From: Sweltsa coloradensis
Taxonomy: Eukaryota > Arthropoda > Insecta > Plecoptera > Chloroperlidae
Assembly: GCA_024449915.1 (NCBI GenBank)
Contig: JAMZAV010000028.1
Location: forward strand, 744,001-808,000
Reading direction: 5' to 3'
DNA: 64,000 bases
A program made the translations under genes and the position numbers. The notes beneath the pieces were generated by a model. That model did no database searches, was not told where the DNA came from, and saw only the letters and a list, made by a program, of their open reading frames with translations. Shown in pieces: positions 1-11,840 of this stretch (position 1 is its first letter; each line of letters starts with the position of its first letter).

Positions 1-96
1 CAATTCTCCAAGGCACACCATTGAACGTAGGGTGTTGTGTTTTTGTGACATTCATTTTCAACTGTTTTTCTATGGAAAGACAGAGAGAAAAAATAT

Positions 97-206
97 TTAT
101 TTTAACAACTGTCTTTTCTGCGAATTTTTTCGTTTGGCGGTATTTTTTACCGATTTGTACCGCCAAACCAAAAAATTCGCAGGAAAGACAGTTGTTAAAA
201 TAAACA
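97..206. repeat. Near-perfect 110-bp palindrome (hairpin MITE-like)
   Basis: The left arm (97-144) and right arm (158-206) are reverse complements with only two or three mismatches, separated by about 13 bases. The arms contain AACAACTGTCTTT and its complement, and GTTTGGCGGTA facing TACCGCCAAAC. A transcript would fold into a long hairpin. It may be a small foldback or MITE-type element. No protein and no clear target duplication were seen. Confidence 0.8.
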
Positions 207-856
207 CGACTGGTTTTATTTTACTACTAACTACATTCAAATAAATTAGAACACTAGATTTAGAACACTTGGTCTGATGGATTGAATTATTCATTACAAA
301 GCAATTCAACAACATCAACACTCGATGATCTTGGCGACTTAGCGCATGCTGTCTTGACGAGTAGGCAGGGTTGGGAAAAAACAGATAAGCGATGGCTAAC
401 AAATACATTCACGAGAATGAAGTACATTCAGTTCTCAATAAAAACTGTATTCTTTATTTTTCTTCTTTTATTATTGCCGCACGGGCTTAAAATTATTAGT
501 AGTACCTATTAAACAACTCACTTTCTATATTATTATTTATTACCCTCCACGGGATAGAAAATGAGTTCGAATTATGTGATAGGAGGACCTACTATGTGAA
601 ATTTGTATTTACTTAATTTTTAACACAGAGTTCCCTATTAATGTGCCTGGGACTTCCTTACTGGTTTGCATTATGACGAACAAAATAAAATACGGTTTAA
701 TTATCATATGGGATCTACTGTAGGCCTAAGTCTAGAGCAGGCCTACGGTGACGCTAGTTATTGTCTACTGCTCTCTGGCTGCGACATTCTTCAGTCTCGC
801 GCTTCCGAGAAAGTTTGTTGACAAACATTCCAATTGAGTGTTAATGAAAATGAGCT

Positions 857-966
857 AACTAAGTGTTTTTGTTAGCTCGGCTCGAGAAAATGAGCCTTAA
901 ATCAAACTCGGCTCGAAAATAAAGCTCAAAAATGCTCGAGAAATCGCGTACTCTCGCACACCCCTA
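857..966. mobile_element. Terminal fragment of a TAGGGGTGTGCGAG hAT-like element
   Basis: The segment ends in CTCGCACACCCCTA, the complement of the terminus found on the elements at 1590-3248 and 57036-57604, and carries the same GGCTCGAG/CTCGAG subterminal words. A matching opposite end was not found nearby, so I treat it as a fragment. Confidence 0.5.
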
Positions 967-1260
967 CAGTTGTCTGCTTCTGGCAGGGTCAGCTTGGGTT
1001 TAGCAACAAACATTTTCCACTTCTTTCTTTCTTTCTTTTTTTTCTTTTTTTCTTTCACAATCGTATCTTTTCCAAAACATCCCAGTTCTCTCCTCTTGCC
1101 TCTAAGTCTCCTGCTATGTTTTCCTTCCCTCTCTGTTTGGCCTCCCCCGTTTTCTTCTTCCTTCTTCAATCCTTCTTTCATTAATTTTCTTTGGCATCCA
1201 CCATGGATCCGTTTGGTTTTTCGGACAAAACATTCTCACTCAAATTCCAACCCTTTGAAT

Positions 1261-1513
1261 ATGATGGTATTTTAGAGACAGAAATTTAAAAAGTGCCTCC
1301 ACCTAGAGGACGTGGGTTTGAATCCCGCATAACTTATAAGGCGTGTTATTTTGTAACCGTCCTTCATCGTCATCTATCACCAGTCACCACACATCATCTC
1401 AAAAAGCCTTAATGACGTTAAGCAATAGAATCATCATCCACCGGAGAACCAGCCAAAGTCGGTTCAATCCCCGGTGGAGGCACTTTCTTAATTTCTGTCT
1501 ATAATACCATCAT
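1261..1513. mobile_element. 253-bp inverted-repeat element with tRNA-like B boxes
   Basis: The outer about 42 bases (1261-1302 and 1472-1513) are inverted repeats: ATGATGGTATT...GTGCCTCCACC faces GGTGGAGGCAC...AATACCATCAT. The interior has GGGTTTGAATCCCGC, which matches a Pol III B box, followed by a tail (CCGTCCTTCATCGTCATC) shared with the SINE copies at 19175, 22567, 24536 and 36940. A second B-box-like GGTTCAATCCCC lies next to the right arm. It is either a SINE captured by a small DNA element or a composite repeat. Confidence 0.6.
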
Positions 1514-1589
1514 AAGAGCATCATAGTCGCCTACTATAAAACCAAGGTTATAACCAACCAATATACAACCAATATATATATATATATAT

Positions 1590-3248
1590 TAGGGATGTGC
1601 GAGTACTCGAAAATTCGAGTCGAGTCGAGTAGTTGCAACTCGACCCGAGTGGTGCGAGTACTTTGCGAAAATCGAGACGAGCCGAGTAGTTTTTGTTGAC
1701 TGAGCCGCCGACTACAAATTGTTCAGATTTATCCAACAGGTAGAGCTTCCATCAAATCGCGTAAGAATCGATTGTTAAGTCGACACGTCGAATTTTGCTA
1801 TGATGACGTCATGATGACGAGCTAGTAGCGACGCCATTTTCAATACTTGCTTTGCTTGTTTTTACGATTTTCACGCTGTTGTCACGGCGTCACTTCACAG
1901 TTTAATCGTCGTAATTGCATAAATGCATCATTTTTTTATAGTGATAGAACCAAGTGAACAACTTATCACGGAGAATATAGACAATATTGACGGTCCAAGT
2001 CCAAGTGTAGCATCCCGCAAGCCTAGGCTCCCCTAGGCTAGGGCCTAAGGCCTAGGGCGACCTAACCAAGACGCGTATTTTTTAAACAGTTTTACGATCA
2101 TAAGAAACCATTATTAATGTTGATTTTGATGTGTTGTCTTCAGGTTTGGCTATGAAAGTTGCATTGCCGCTTAATTTGATCGATCTTATTATGATTTTTC
2201 GTCGGGAAGTTGCTTGTTGGTTGGTTACAAGGCTAGATTAGGCCATAGATCTAGGCCTAGGCCCTAGGCCCTACCCCTAAAACGTTTTCCCCACATGATT
2301 AAAAATACATCAGAAGAATCCCTGGACATTTATGACAAGAATGCGCTATATTTACTACTTGCAATGTTATTATTGTGCGAGATAAGCCAGGGAACCTAGG
2401 CCACTGAGCTCTGTGGCCTAGCTAGGCCCTAGGCCTAGGCCTAGGCCTACTTCTGGAGATGGCTTTTCCAAAATGCCTCGTTTTTGGGCTTTCAGGTAGG
2501 GCCTAGGCCTAGGCCTAATGAGGTGATTTTTAAAACATTTTACTTAATATTATTATGTTGATCTCAATCTCGATATTAGTTTGATCTCGCTCGAGTCTTG
2601 CTCGATCTCGAATTTTGCTCAATCTCGCTCGAAATTCAAGCAGGAATTCTCATTTCTGCTTGATCTTGCTCAAATTTTAGAATTGCTGCTTGCACAGCCC
2701 TAGCAATCAGTATTCTACATCACCTTTTCTCTTCTAGATATGCCCAAATATGTTCCGAAAAGAAAAGACGATTCCGAAATCGAGAATATCTTTGGGAATG
2801 CATTATCAAATTTTTATGTCATGTCTGTGACTGTCATTTTGTTTGAAAATTACAGATGACTTAATTGCTGAAATCATTAAATGAGTACTATTTTATTTTA
2901 CCTAAAAAACCCACTGATTTTTACTAAGTAGCACCAAATGAAACTTGGCCTAGGCTATCCCAAAAATCGCTTTACTTACTGCGTACTGTTGTGTGGTACG
3001 TGCTAGAGGGACAGAGGTAGTTTGTCCTTTTTTTTTCTTTGCATACTAAAATAGTACCTTCATAATTATTTAAAAGGTGATGTGGAGTTTCATTTAGCGC
3101 TATTTAGACCTTTTTTTCCGCTACTGGTCCATGTACAGTATTTTTTTTAAAAATGCACTACTCGAAACTCGACTCGGGGATCGTTGGTTTTTTTACTACT
3201 CGAACTCGAACTCGACTCGACTGAAAAAGTGCTACTCGCACACCCCTA
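1590..3248. mobile_element. Non-autonomous hAT-like element, 1.66 kb
   Basis: It starts TAGGGATGTGCGAGTA and ends with the complement of TAGGGGTGTGCGAGTAG. Both ends are bordered by ATATATAT, which could be an 8-bp target duplication but is also a microsatellite. Subterminal zones are dense in ACTCGA/TCGAGT words at both ends. No long frame is present. The interior contains the TAGGCC minisatellite (2016-2520) and another terminus-like sequence at about 2690 (TGCACAGCCCTA), which suggests nesting. Confidence 0.65.
2016..2520. repeat. TAGGCC palindromic minisatellite clusters
   Basis: Clusters of CCTAGGCCTAGG-type words occur at about 2020-2060, 2235-2275, 2395-2450 and 2498-2518, inside the hAT-like element. 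The core word AGGCCT is self-complementary, so each cluster can form small hairpins. Single TAGGCCTA words are scattered through the whole window, so this is also a compositional signature of the genome. Confidence 0.7.
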
Positions 3249-3538
3249 ATATATATATAGAGCTACATTTTCCCAAATCATTTAGTTGAGAAAAAGTGTA
3301 TTCCATCATTGGTCTTGGGCGTACAGAATCATCACTTGCCTGCCAAGCTTGACACCTCATCTTCTTTGTCATTCTCTGGTCTAGCTCCCCTCCATTGTTC
3401 CCTGTCCTCCCACCATCTTTCTCTCTTCAACCACTATCCACTTCTCACCAATGAATACCAGGTTTTGAGGCATAAGCTCGCTTGAGGACATCGTTATTGA
3501 ATGATAGCAATTGGCACAATTGTCAAAAAAGTTGGCCC

Positions 3539-3600
3539 TGACGGGGGATTAAACCCCAGAACCTCCGGTTTGTTGACAATCACAATTTAGCCATTTACAA
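3539..3600 (-). repeat. tRNA-derived remnant (T-arm region)
   Basis: Read on the minus strand it contains CCGGAGGTTCTGGGGTTTAA then TCCCCCGTC, the same anticodon-stem to T-arm block as the tRNA-like sequence at 3789-3861. It is degenerate and lacks a clear 5' half. Two copies of one tRNA-related repeat therefore lie about 200 bases apart in opposite orientation. Confidence 0.5.
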
Positions 3601-3788
3601 TAGTGGGAAAAGGCCAACCCGGCAAGATTAGATTGGAGAAGGGTTGACAGGTTGGGATAGCATAGAGAACAAAAGCCCAGCCTGAAGGGCTGGGGGGGAT
3701 TAAACTTTTCACCAGTGATGACAACTGAAGAAAATTTTAAAAAGTTGTTTTGTTATACCTTAGAAATTTTAGTAAGGGTTTGTCTTAG

Positions 3789-3861
3789 GTCCCGATAGCT
3801 CAGTTGGTAAAAGCATCGGTACGTAAAGCCGGAGGTTCTGGGTTCGATCATCAGTCGGGGA
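3789..3861 (+). pseudogene. tRNA-like sequence, cloverleaf-compatible (tRNA pseudogene or SINE head)
   Basis: The 73 bases fold as a tRNA: acceptor GTCCCGA with TCGGGGA (one mismatch and one wobble), a D-arm starting GCTCAGTTGGTA, anticodon stem TCGGT/GCCGG around a seven-base loop ACGTAAA, and a T-arm with GGTTCGATC. The loop would give anticodon GTA (Tyr), but the invariant T at position 33 is C and the D and T stems have mismatches. No intron is seen. A functional tRNA is therefore unlikely; a pseudogene or SINE head fits better. Confidence 0.5.
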
Positions 3862-6770
3862 AATTTTTAGACATTGCTATAATTCAATAGAATAATAAAA
3901 TAATACCATATTACTAGCATAATTACTACCATGAATTAGTATCGAGGTCAAAGGTAGAAAATAATAACTACTGTAGTAAATATGTATCACATAACATACA
4001 AATGTTCAACTTTTAATTAGGTTTGCGGACTGCAGTTAAGTAAAAAATACCTTTGGGCTAATTTAAAGTTACCTAGCCCCATACTATAGCAGAGCATCTG
4101 CAGTTGCTATTTAGTATGTGATAGGGGATATGCTCTGGAAAAAGGGACAAGTCGCACTTGCTACTTTGGGAATAGTACAGTATTTAAAATTGCTGATGTT
4201 TGATTGTTGATGTTTGATTTCAACTGTGTTCTTTTTCAACTTCAGCTTTGTTAGTGCAAGAACTGACCCAAGATGTGAAATAGATTCACAATTTTTTTTG
4301 GGGTGGAAAGGGGGAATTTCAAAAAAAAATTTTGATTTTTTAAAAGGACTTAAATATTTTTCACTTAGAGTAATTGTAAATTGTTCATTTATTAGTTGTT
4401 AAATTTAATTAAATGATAGTACATTAAAAAATTATGCCGAATTACCTTCTTTTGTTCTTTTGTAGCACAAAAAGAAAAAGAAAGAGCACATCTCAATTAC
4501 TTATGTGTTATACTTATTTGTTTCATTTTCAAATCTAATATCTGTGCAAGTTCAAGCATATTTAAGAGTAAATGTAAAACAATTTAGTTTAGAGTGTTTG
4601 AGTTGCTCATCAACTATCTTGGTCCTTGTGCGTACCATAGGCCTACTTATTACCGCAGTATGCTACACAATACCGGTACACCCACACACACACACACACA
4701 GCTTGTAGATGGAGCGATTTATAAATAACTACCGGGACTAGAGGGCGGGTTTGGGTTACTCGTTTGTTCCTCTTTGTTCCATATTGTTTTCTCGGTGTCA
4801 CCACAGCCTTCTTTTTCCCCCTTTTTTGGGGAGGGATCACAAAATCATGAAAATAGATCTCCATTTACAATCACAACTTAAGTCTAATTTGTGACTACAG
4901 TTATTTATAGGAAAATACTGTACTCTACTCTTAAGTTTTTTCCAATTTGAAGTAAATTGCTTGATTGCTCACATTGTTAATTGTTACGTTGGATAAAGCA
5001 ATATAATTTTAACATTCACCAGCGTTAACTCTAGTTTTGAAAGGGGTTAAAAGATTTGCCCAAGTGGGTAGAATGTCTGACTCAATGTCATACAATGATT
5101 TAATTTCATTGTTGGCACTAGTTGAGCAACTGAACGAGTGAAAATATCAAATGTTTTTATGAAAATCAATCCAGAAATTACAAAACTCATCCCAGCGGGG
5201 TATGAAATATATATCAAATGTTAGCTCCTTTATTTTGTGATCCATCCATGAACTTGTGAGTGATGTGCGCAATACTTTGTGCCTGAAACTTATTTACATA
5301 AACAGCATCATGTGCGAGAACTGTGTAGGGCCTACACTGTACAGTATCTTCAAAAGATTTAAGTTGAGGTCCTTCAATCTCGTGCTAACGTTAAGACGTT
5401 TGTCCCATACATAGGTAATATATTTTACATTATTATTCAGCTCAATCAAAAATTAAAATCAATAATCATAGATGTAGGCCTATTGAGGAATTTATTCATA
5501 ATGTGTTGCACTTAAATTTAATTAATATCTTATTTCTAAAATATAAACACTTTAGGCCTATAAATAGTAAGGTCTACTTAATTTTTGTTATTTAGATTTA
5601 AGATTTTCATTTCTAAAAAGCACAACGTCGAAGTCACAATGTCACAGTTTGGTATTAACAACCAACCAGTAACAACCAATCAGTATTGTATTCAATACAA
5701 TGCATAATGAAATGTGACAATATATACAAATTACAAACAACTATTTTTTGCTGATTATATAACTTACATGCAAGACTTTTATACAAATCTTGTTTCAAGT
5801 GCATGTTTTTTCAATTAATACCGTATCTCAAACATTGTGCATCAATTAGATATTTTTTAAATCTATGGTTTTGTAACCAAATCAGTAAAGAAAAATTGTT
5901 TTAACACAAACTGCTGAGTGCATTAAATTACAATAATGTGGTGACCCAAACTATGACGTCACATGTCGTAAGCACAAGAAATAGGCTAGGCCTACAGTAG
6001 TAAACGTTAAACTTTATTTTACCTCAATAGAATTCAGATTTAGTACACACGAGTCAATATTTGGACTAGATGGGCAATCCTTATGGCTATGGGTATATCA
6101 TGACTTTTGAGTTAAAATGACCTTATCAAAATCTTCATTACTTTTTAGTTTTTAATTGACATGTTTGTCGTTGACGATGCCATTGATTAAACTCAATTTC
6201 AGAACATTTTTAGTAATTTTGTTTCACAAATAGAAATACTAGTCATGCTAAGCGAAAAGAGGCCTGTATTTATTCCTTGTCGTGCTGTATGGTTTTATGC
6301 CAAATCCTCACGAAGGTGTAGTAAACCCCCCCTTTAATTAAAACTCGGTTAATTCAAAGTACTTTTGGAAGTCCATACAGATTTTTTGGGTATTGGGCAA
6401 GGGCTTAATGTTCTGTTAGTAAGGCCTAGTTAAGTTTTTATAGTTCAAACTTTGATTTTTGGGGTTCCTTGGGCTTCAAATTAAAGGCAGTCTACTGTAT
6501 TTTGGTTTCAAGCATTGCGTTTTACAACTTTTTAAATATTTTTAAATTTTATTATTTAATTTTTTACTTAGTTGGAATATTTAGATGTCTTGTGACCTCG
6601 TCACAAGTAAAACCTTTAGTTACCCTACAAGATTGCTGTTTATGTCAGTACTGGTTTCAAATCTCTCGCAAAGTATAATTAATTCCAAGGTGGTGGCATA
6701 ATAATAATCCTCAATCATGGTCAATTGCAAATCACAGTCTGGCTTTCAAACACTTTCTGGTTACAATAAT
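3862..6770. other. Intergenic or intronic stretch, no gene seen
   Basis: AT-rich sequence with only short chance frames. It holds a short CA microsatellite (about 4679-4700) and a degenerate tRNA-like/SINE scrap at about 5040-5210 that shares ATCCAGAAATTACAAAA with the repeat at 17135-17150. No exon with paired splice sites was recognised. Confidence 0.6.
4679..4700. repeat. (CA)n microsatellite
   Basis: About ten uninterrupted CA units. Confidence 0.9.
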
Positions 6771-6777
6771 CCTAGAT

Positions 6778-7060
6778 TTACTGACTCCATGACCGACAGT
6801 GTTGGCTTGAGCATTAAAGGTGTGACTCGGATTCGGGAGGTCCCGGGTTCAAATCCCGTGGAGACCGGCAATCCTGACTGCAGTTTTTTCCGAGGTTTTC
6901 CTCAGTCGTTAATGCAAATGCAAGGGATTGAGTCCTCTGAAACAGCCCTTGGACATCCCTTCACAATTGTCCTTACTCCAATATACTTAGTTAGGCACCT
7001 GAAGAGGGGCATGAAATGCACCCTGTGCAGGCTTTCCACAAAAAATTATTAAATTATTAT
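6778..7060 (+). mobile_element. tRNA-derived SINE, near full length
   Basis: The head resembles a tRNA, with a B box in CCCGGGTTCAAATCCCG. A body follows (TTTTTTCCGAGGTTTTCCTC, then GAGTCCTCTGAAACAGCC) and it closes in a short ATT-rich tail at 7046-7060. The 111-codon open frame over it is a by-product of the SINE and not a gene. Confidence 0.65.
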
Positions 7061-10000
7061 TAGTACTCAGTCAGTGATTTGCAAATGGCTCTGGTTTTAT
7101 GTGTTGTTCTCTAAGGCAGCTCTCTTGATTATGTATCATGGACAACTGGCATACTTGCAATCAACAGTAGGTCTGTTCAAATTGGCTACAACAATAAACT
7201 TAATGTAGGTACCGACCAATAGGGCCTTTTGTTTATAATATCCTTCGGTATGATTTGATAGGTAGTCATTTTTTTCCTCAGGTAAACGGGTTTTCGTTTT
7301 TGGCAAACCCGATTCTCTGGTATTCAAAGGGTATACCGGTATGCATTTTGTTGCGGTGGCAATAATGTTATGTGTAACTGAAAATAGAAAATTTCTTTAT
7401 CAATACAATGAATAAATTTCAAACGACTCCCATGAAATCAAATATATAGAGATATCAAATAAAACAAAGATTGATGTATTTTTAATTTTAAACCATTGCT
7501 GACATGATTACCAAATGATCACCATTGTCAATTTGATTTTTTTTTTAAAAAATATATGTACACGTGTGCCTGAATGCTTGTTGGTCTTTGGGCTTCTCCC
7601 ACTTTTCAATGCAGAAGGTCCCTGGTTCCAGCAAGTTTTTAAACTGTAAAAGGTGACTTTGGAGTCAACAATAAAGCACATAAGAAATCATACACAGTAA
7701 TTACGTACACACTGAAAATCAGTAGCTTCATTGGTAGACTCTATGTACACATTTGTTTTATTTATTTACTGACCTTGACTTAAGCATTGTTGTGATAATT
7801 TTACACACTAGCATCTGTTGAAGGTTATTTCCCTGTTTTGCCAAAAACAAACCGATTTTAAGATTAAAATTTTAATATGAAAAAAGTGGGGCATTCTTTC
7901 AAAGCAGTGTTGTGCAGTTTTTGTAATGATAAAGGATAAATGTTAAATAAACTCTTAAATATATTTGAGGTTCCAATTATGAAATTCAGCACGGAATCTA
8001 GTGCATAGAACATAATATTCTTTTTAGAATTTGCTGTGGCAACTAAAAACATTACCGCTAGACTCAAGACCGGCCATAATAGCATAGTTGGCCAAATGTG
8101 GGCATTTTAGAAAAAGATGGTCATGAATTAATACGGAAACATGACTTTTTATTTTTAGGCCTATTTGAAATTTAAAGTAGACTCAGTGATAGAGTTGAGC
8201 CCCCTTTTACTCTCCTTTTGGCTCAAGTCTAAACTTATCACAGTAATTTTAATGTTTAATAATCTTAATGTTCCTTACTTATTCCACACTAAATTATTTT
8301 TTACAAAGCAAAAATCAGTTTCTGTGAAGTTTATTAAACTTGGAAGTTGACTTGACTATACTTTGGCTAAACCTTGCATAACTTTAATTGAAGTTACTTG
8401 AACTGGGTAGTTATAGATTCAGAAATAAATAGAGGTATCTTGGAAAATTACAAATCAATGAAATGGTAAAATGTAGACATCAATTAATGTTCCAAATATT
8501 ATAAATCACTTTACAGACACTGCCCTTTTTAAAAATGTACTGCGCTTGTATTGCTTTGCTATGCAACAAATTCAATAAATGTAATTGTCTGTAAGCCATT
8601 TTGTTGTAGCCATCAACCCAAAAATTATGGAGAACCTTGTTTTTGTTTGCTTTATAACTTACGTTTTAGAAATGAACAGACCTATTGTTGTGGCCGACAG
8701 TTTTGAGAACTTATACATTGCGACCCAGAAGAACCAGGCTTCTTAGAGTGTAGACCCCTGCAGTTGCAGTTTTTAGTGATATCTCGTGAAGGGTGGAAAA
8801 TATCTAAAAACTGATTGCAACAGTAATGTGATTTGTAAGAAATTATATAATGCAAAAAAAAAATATTCAAATATACTAACGGTACGGGTTTTTATTTTGA
8901 TTATGCGTTTAATTAATTAAATGTCCCAAATAAAAACTTACTTACCATAACATAACAATCTTTTTCATACAGGCTATAGTTCTCTCAAAACCGCATAACA
9001 TAATGTTTTGGGAGGGGGTCTGTCACTTTAAAAAACGAGCAATAATGGGGCTCATTGGCAACCCTTAAACACTTTTCTGTGCTTGCTAAACCCTTTGGGA
9101 AAAGGGGGGGGGGGGGAGGGACGCCAGTCTGCAATAGCCAGTAGAAATCTCATTGGCTTGGGTTCTTTAAATTTAGCTTTAGAACCTTTGTGAAATCCAT
9201 TGGGGGAAATTTTTTTATTTTAAATCTTGGAAGTTTTGTTAGCATTAACATCACTTTTATAATATGCACGTGGGGTGAAGCAAATGGAATTTAGTGTCCC
9301 CCTCCCCACTAAAAATCAGTTCTGGTGACTGAGTGTGGAGGTGGGTAGACTCAAAATACAAATTTAATTTATTTTAAATTTTAAATGCAATTCTAGTTTA
9401 ATTTTTAAATCAATTCGTATATCTGAATGTGATAAGACATGAAATGATAAAATAAGTTTCCAAAGAATTGAGGAAGTGTATGGTTTTTTTTTACAAGCAC
9501 AGAAGTAGTTGAGGGTTTTTAATACTTAATATAACTAGGAGCAATGATGGCCACTTAACCCCTGGAGATTTACCTAGTGTATTTGTTCTCACAGCTGCAT
9601 CGTCCTGCATAGTGGTGGTAGTGGTGGTGGTTCTCAGGTCTTTTTTTGCTCGTTTTGGCTAACTCCAAACAGTGTGTTATCCTTTTGCACTGACTGGGCT
9701 GATATGGAATCTCACAAGAGGTTGCCTTTTCTGATCATCTTAATTGTGATTGAACCTTTGTTACGTTCAATCACAACTAAATGTTTGGGAAGGGACCTCT
9801 TCGAGTTTCATTCAAACAGTCCTGTCTCTGCATTGGGGGAGAAAAAACTCTGTTTAAGTGAAAAGTTTCGATGCTTAAACTTGGTAGCTCTGAAATGCAA
9901 AAAAAAAGACTAGGTATTTGCCCATTTTGCTTGTTTTCCATGTTATTTGTATATATCTATTTTATTTTATTTAATATTGTTAATAAATATATATTTTTCC

Positions 10001-10070
10001 AATGCAATTATTATTATTTACTAATATTATTTATATTTATTATTTACTATTATTATTTATTATTATTATA
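7061..10070. other. Intergenic or intronic stretch, no gene seen
   Basis: AT-rich sequence. Notable items are a poly-G run at about 9105-9117 and a TTATTATT-rich stretch at about 10005-10065. Open frames are short, low complexity and without splice support. Confidence 0.55.
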
Positions 10071-10082
10071 CCAATATTTAGC

Positions 10083-10260
10083 CTTGAAAAAAACAGCTAA
10101 GTCCATAAACTAGGTCAACTGCAAAGTTGAGCAGCTGACCTAGAAATATGGCCTTGAAAAAAATGGCTATGTCCATAAACTAGGTCAACTGCTAAACCTT
10201 GCAAGGTTAGCAGCCAACCGAGTAAATGGCCTTCAAAAAAACAGCTAAGTCCACTAATTG
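10083..10260. repeat. Tandem repeat of a ~70-bp unit, three diverged copies
   Basis: The unit carries GGCCTTGAAAAAAACAGCTA followed by GTCCATAAACTAGGTCAACTGC; copies begin near 10083, 10150 and 10228. Each unit encloses a small hairpin (for example ACCTTGCAAGGTT). Scattered partial units continue at about 10515 and 10727. Confidence 0.75.
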
Positions 10261-11298
10261 GGTCATGAAGGGTTAAGGATTATTGAAAGTATTGGTCATG
10301 ATCATTGCTAGTCCAGTCAAATGTTTTCCTTCAATGAACCGTCTAAATGAAAAGTGCCCCACTCTTCATTTAGACAGAAGGAAAACATTGACAAGTGTAA
10401 ACAACATAGCAATAGGATCATGAGCAACACTTCCAATAGCTGAACATGAAGGGTTATGAAGATGACCCAGGCTATGGAGCAAGGGCTGTCAATAGCCTGA
10501 AAAGTTTGATACCTCCATAAACTAGGTCATCTGCAAAATGAGAAAAGGATTAGTGCAAACTTTCTTATAATCTAGAAAGGGAAGAGAGTTAATGGTGTGC
10601 TAAAAAGTACAAATCAAGGTAAAAACAAACCCAAAAGCATGAGTTCAAGAACATATATTGAGAGCAACAATGACATAAGTAACATCCAGAAAGTAGGCCT
10701 AGTAAACATCCAGAAAGTAGGCTATGTCCACGGCCTTGAAAATACAGATGTTATGGATTAGGCTGTAGAGTTCTCACGTGAAACTGGTTTCTATTCAAAG
10801 AGGAGCTGATGTCTGCATTTGGTCAGTTCCCGTAATGTTGGATGAACTGTTGTCTGCGTTGTAGTTGACCACCCCCACAATAACCTGGAACATACAATGT
10901 CAAACACTCAACCATTGATTCAAGCTGCAAGTTACATTCCTCGACAAATAGAAATGCGCATACTCCGTAAACATTGCGAAATGCATGCATATTTATTTGT
11001 CAAGGAATGTGCGTTTAGACCGAGCTCAGTCGGCCAGCTGTAGTCTGCTTGCAGCATTATTCCTCCTGTACAATATTGAGCAATATGTATACAGACTTAT
11101 AGACAGTTCACATAAAGCATGAGAATCAAGAGTTCAACAAAGATCTACCATTTTTTTGAGCTCCTTACTAAATCCACAGTTGGTGGATAGAAAGTGGACC
11201 ATGTATGTAAGTTTTGTATCTAATGTTACTTGACGAAGGTGTTACTCAACTCACATTAGATGAATGCCTAATGGATTGCAAATTTTGCCATCAACACT

Positions 11299-11840
11299 CA
11301 GGGGCGCCGATTATGTGGGTGCTCAGGGGCTGAAGCACCCCTCAGATTGTTTGGAGGGGTGCGCGGCACCCCTCCGAAAATCCAGACTAAAATAAAAGTT
11401 AGGCCTATAACTATCTAAGTTTTGAGTCATGCAGGAAGGCTCATGATTGTTGGACGCGATCGCGAACGTAATGATATGCATATTGGATGGTTGTAACATG
11501 GTCTATCTCGCACTTCCATATTTTTTACGGTTTTATAGTTTTTACTGTAAAAAATTGCATTATTTTGGTAACATGATAATCTATCTCGTTAGTGTTCCAA
11601 TTCTCTTGTTGGAAAATTTTCTAGTTTTTGCGGGAAAAAAAACTACAGTATTTCGGTTTTTATTGCATCCAGCCCCCTATTTTTGTCTAAAACGCACTAA
11701 ATACACTCTAAAAACGTGATTTTCAAAAATTTCGCCTGCGGCGCTAATGTTGGGGAGCTCCGCCCCCCAAACCCCCCGTGCTTGGTCACTTCTCTACAAA
11801 GTTGAGCACCCCTCGGAATTTTCAAAATCCGGCGCCCCTG
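11299..11840. mobile_element. hAT-like MITE, 542 bp, perfect 8-bp target duplication
   Basis: The termini are CAGGGGCGCCG and its complement. The flanks are identical 8-mers, TCAACACT (11291-11298 and 11841-11848), the hallmark of hAT transposition. Internal GC-rich hairpins include GGAGGGGTGC/GCACCCCTCC and a GGGGAGCTCCGCCCCC block close to the right end. No transposase is encoded; it is mobilised in trans if at all. Confidence 0.9.

Noticed and set aside
3789..3861. Functional tRNA-Tyr gene
   Set aside because: T33 is replaced by C, stems carry mismatches, there is no Tyr-type intron, and a second degenerate copy lies next to it; a repeat or pseudogene is more likely.
6717..7052. 111-codon plus-strand frame
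   Set aside because: It coincides with a tRNA-derived SINE, including its B box and 3' body.
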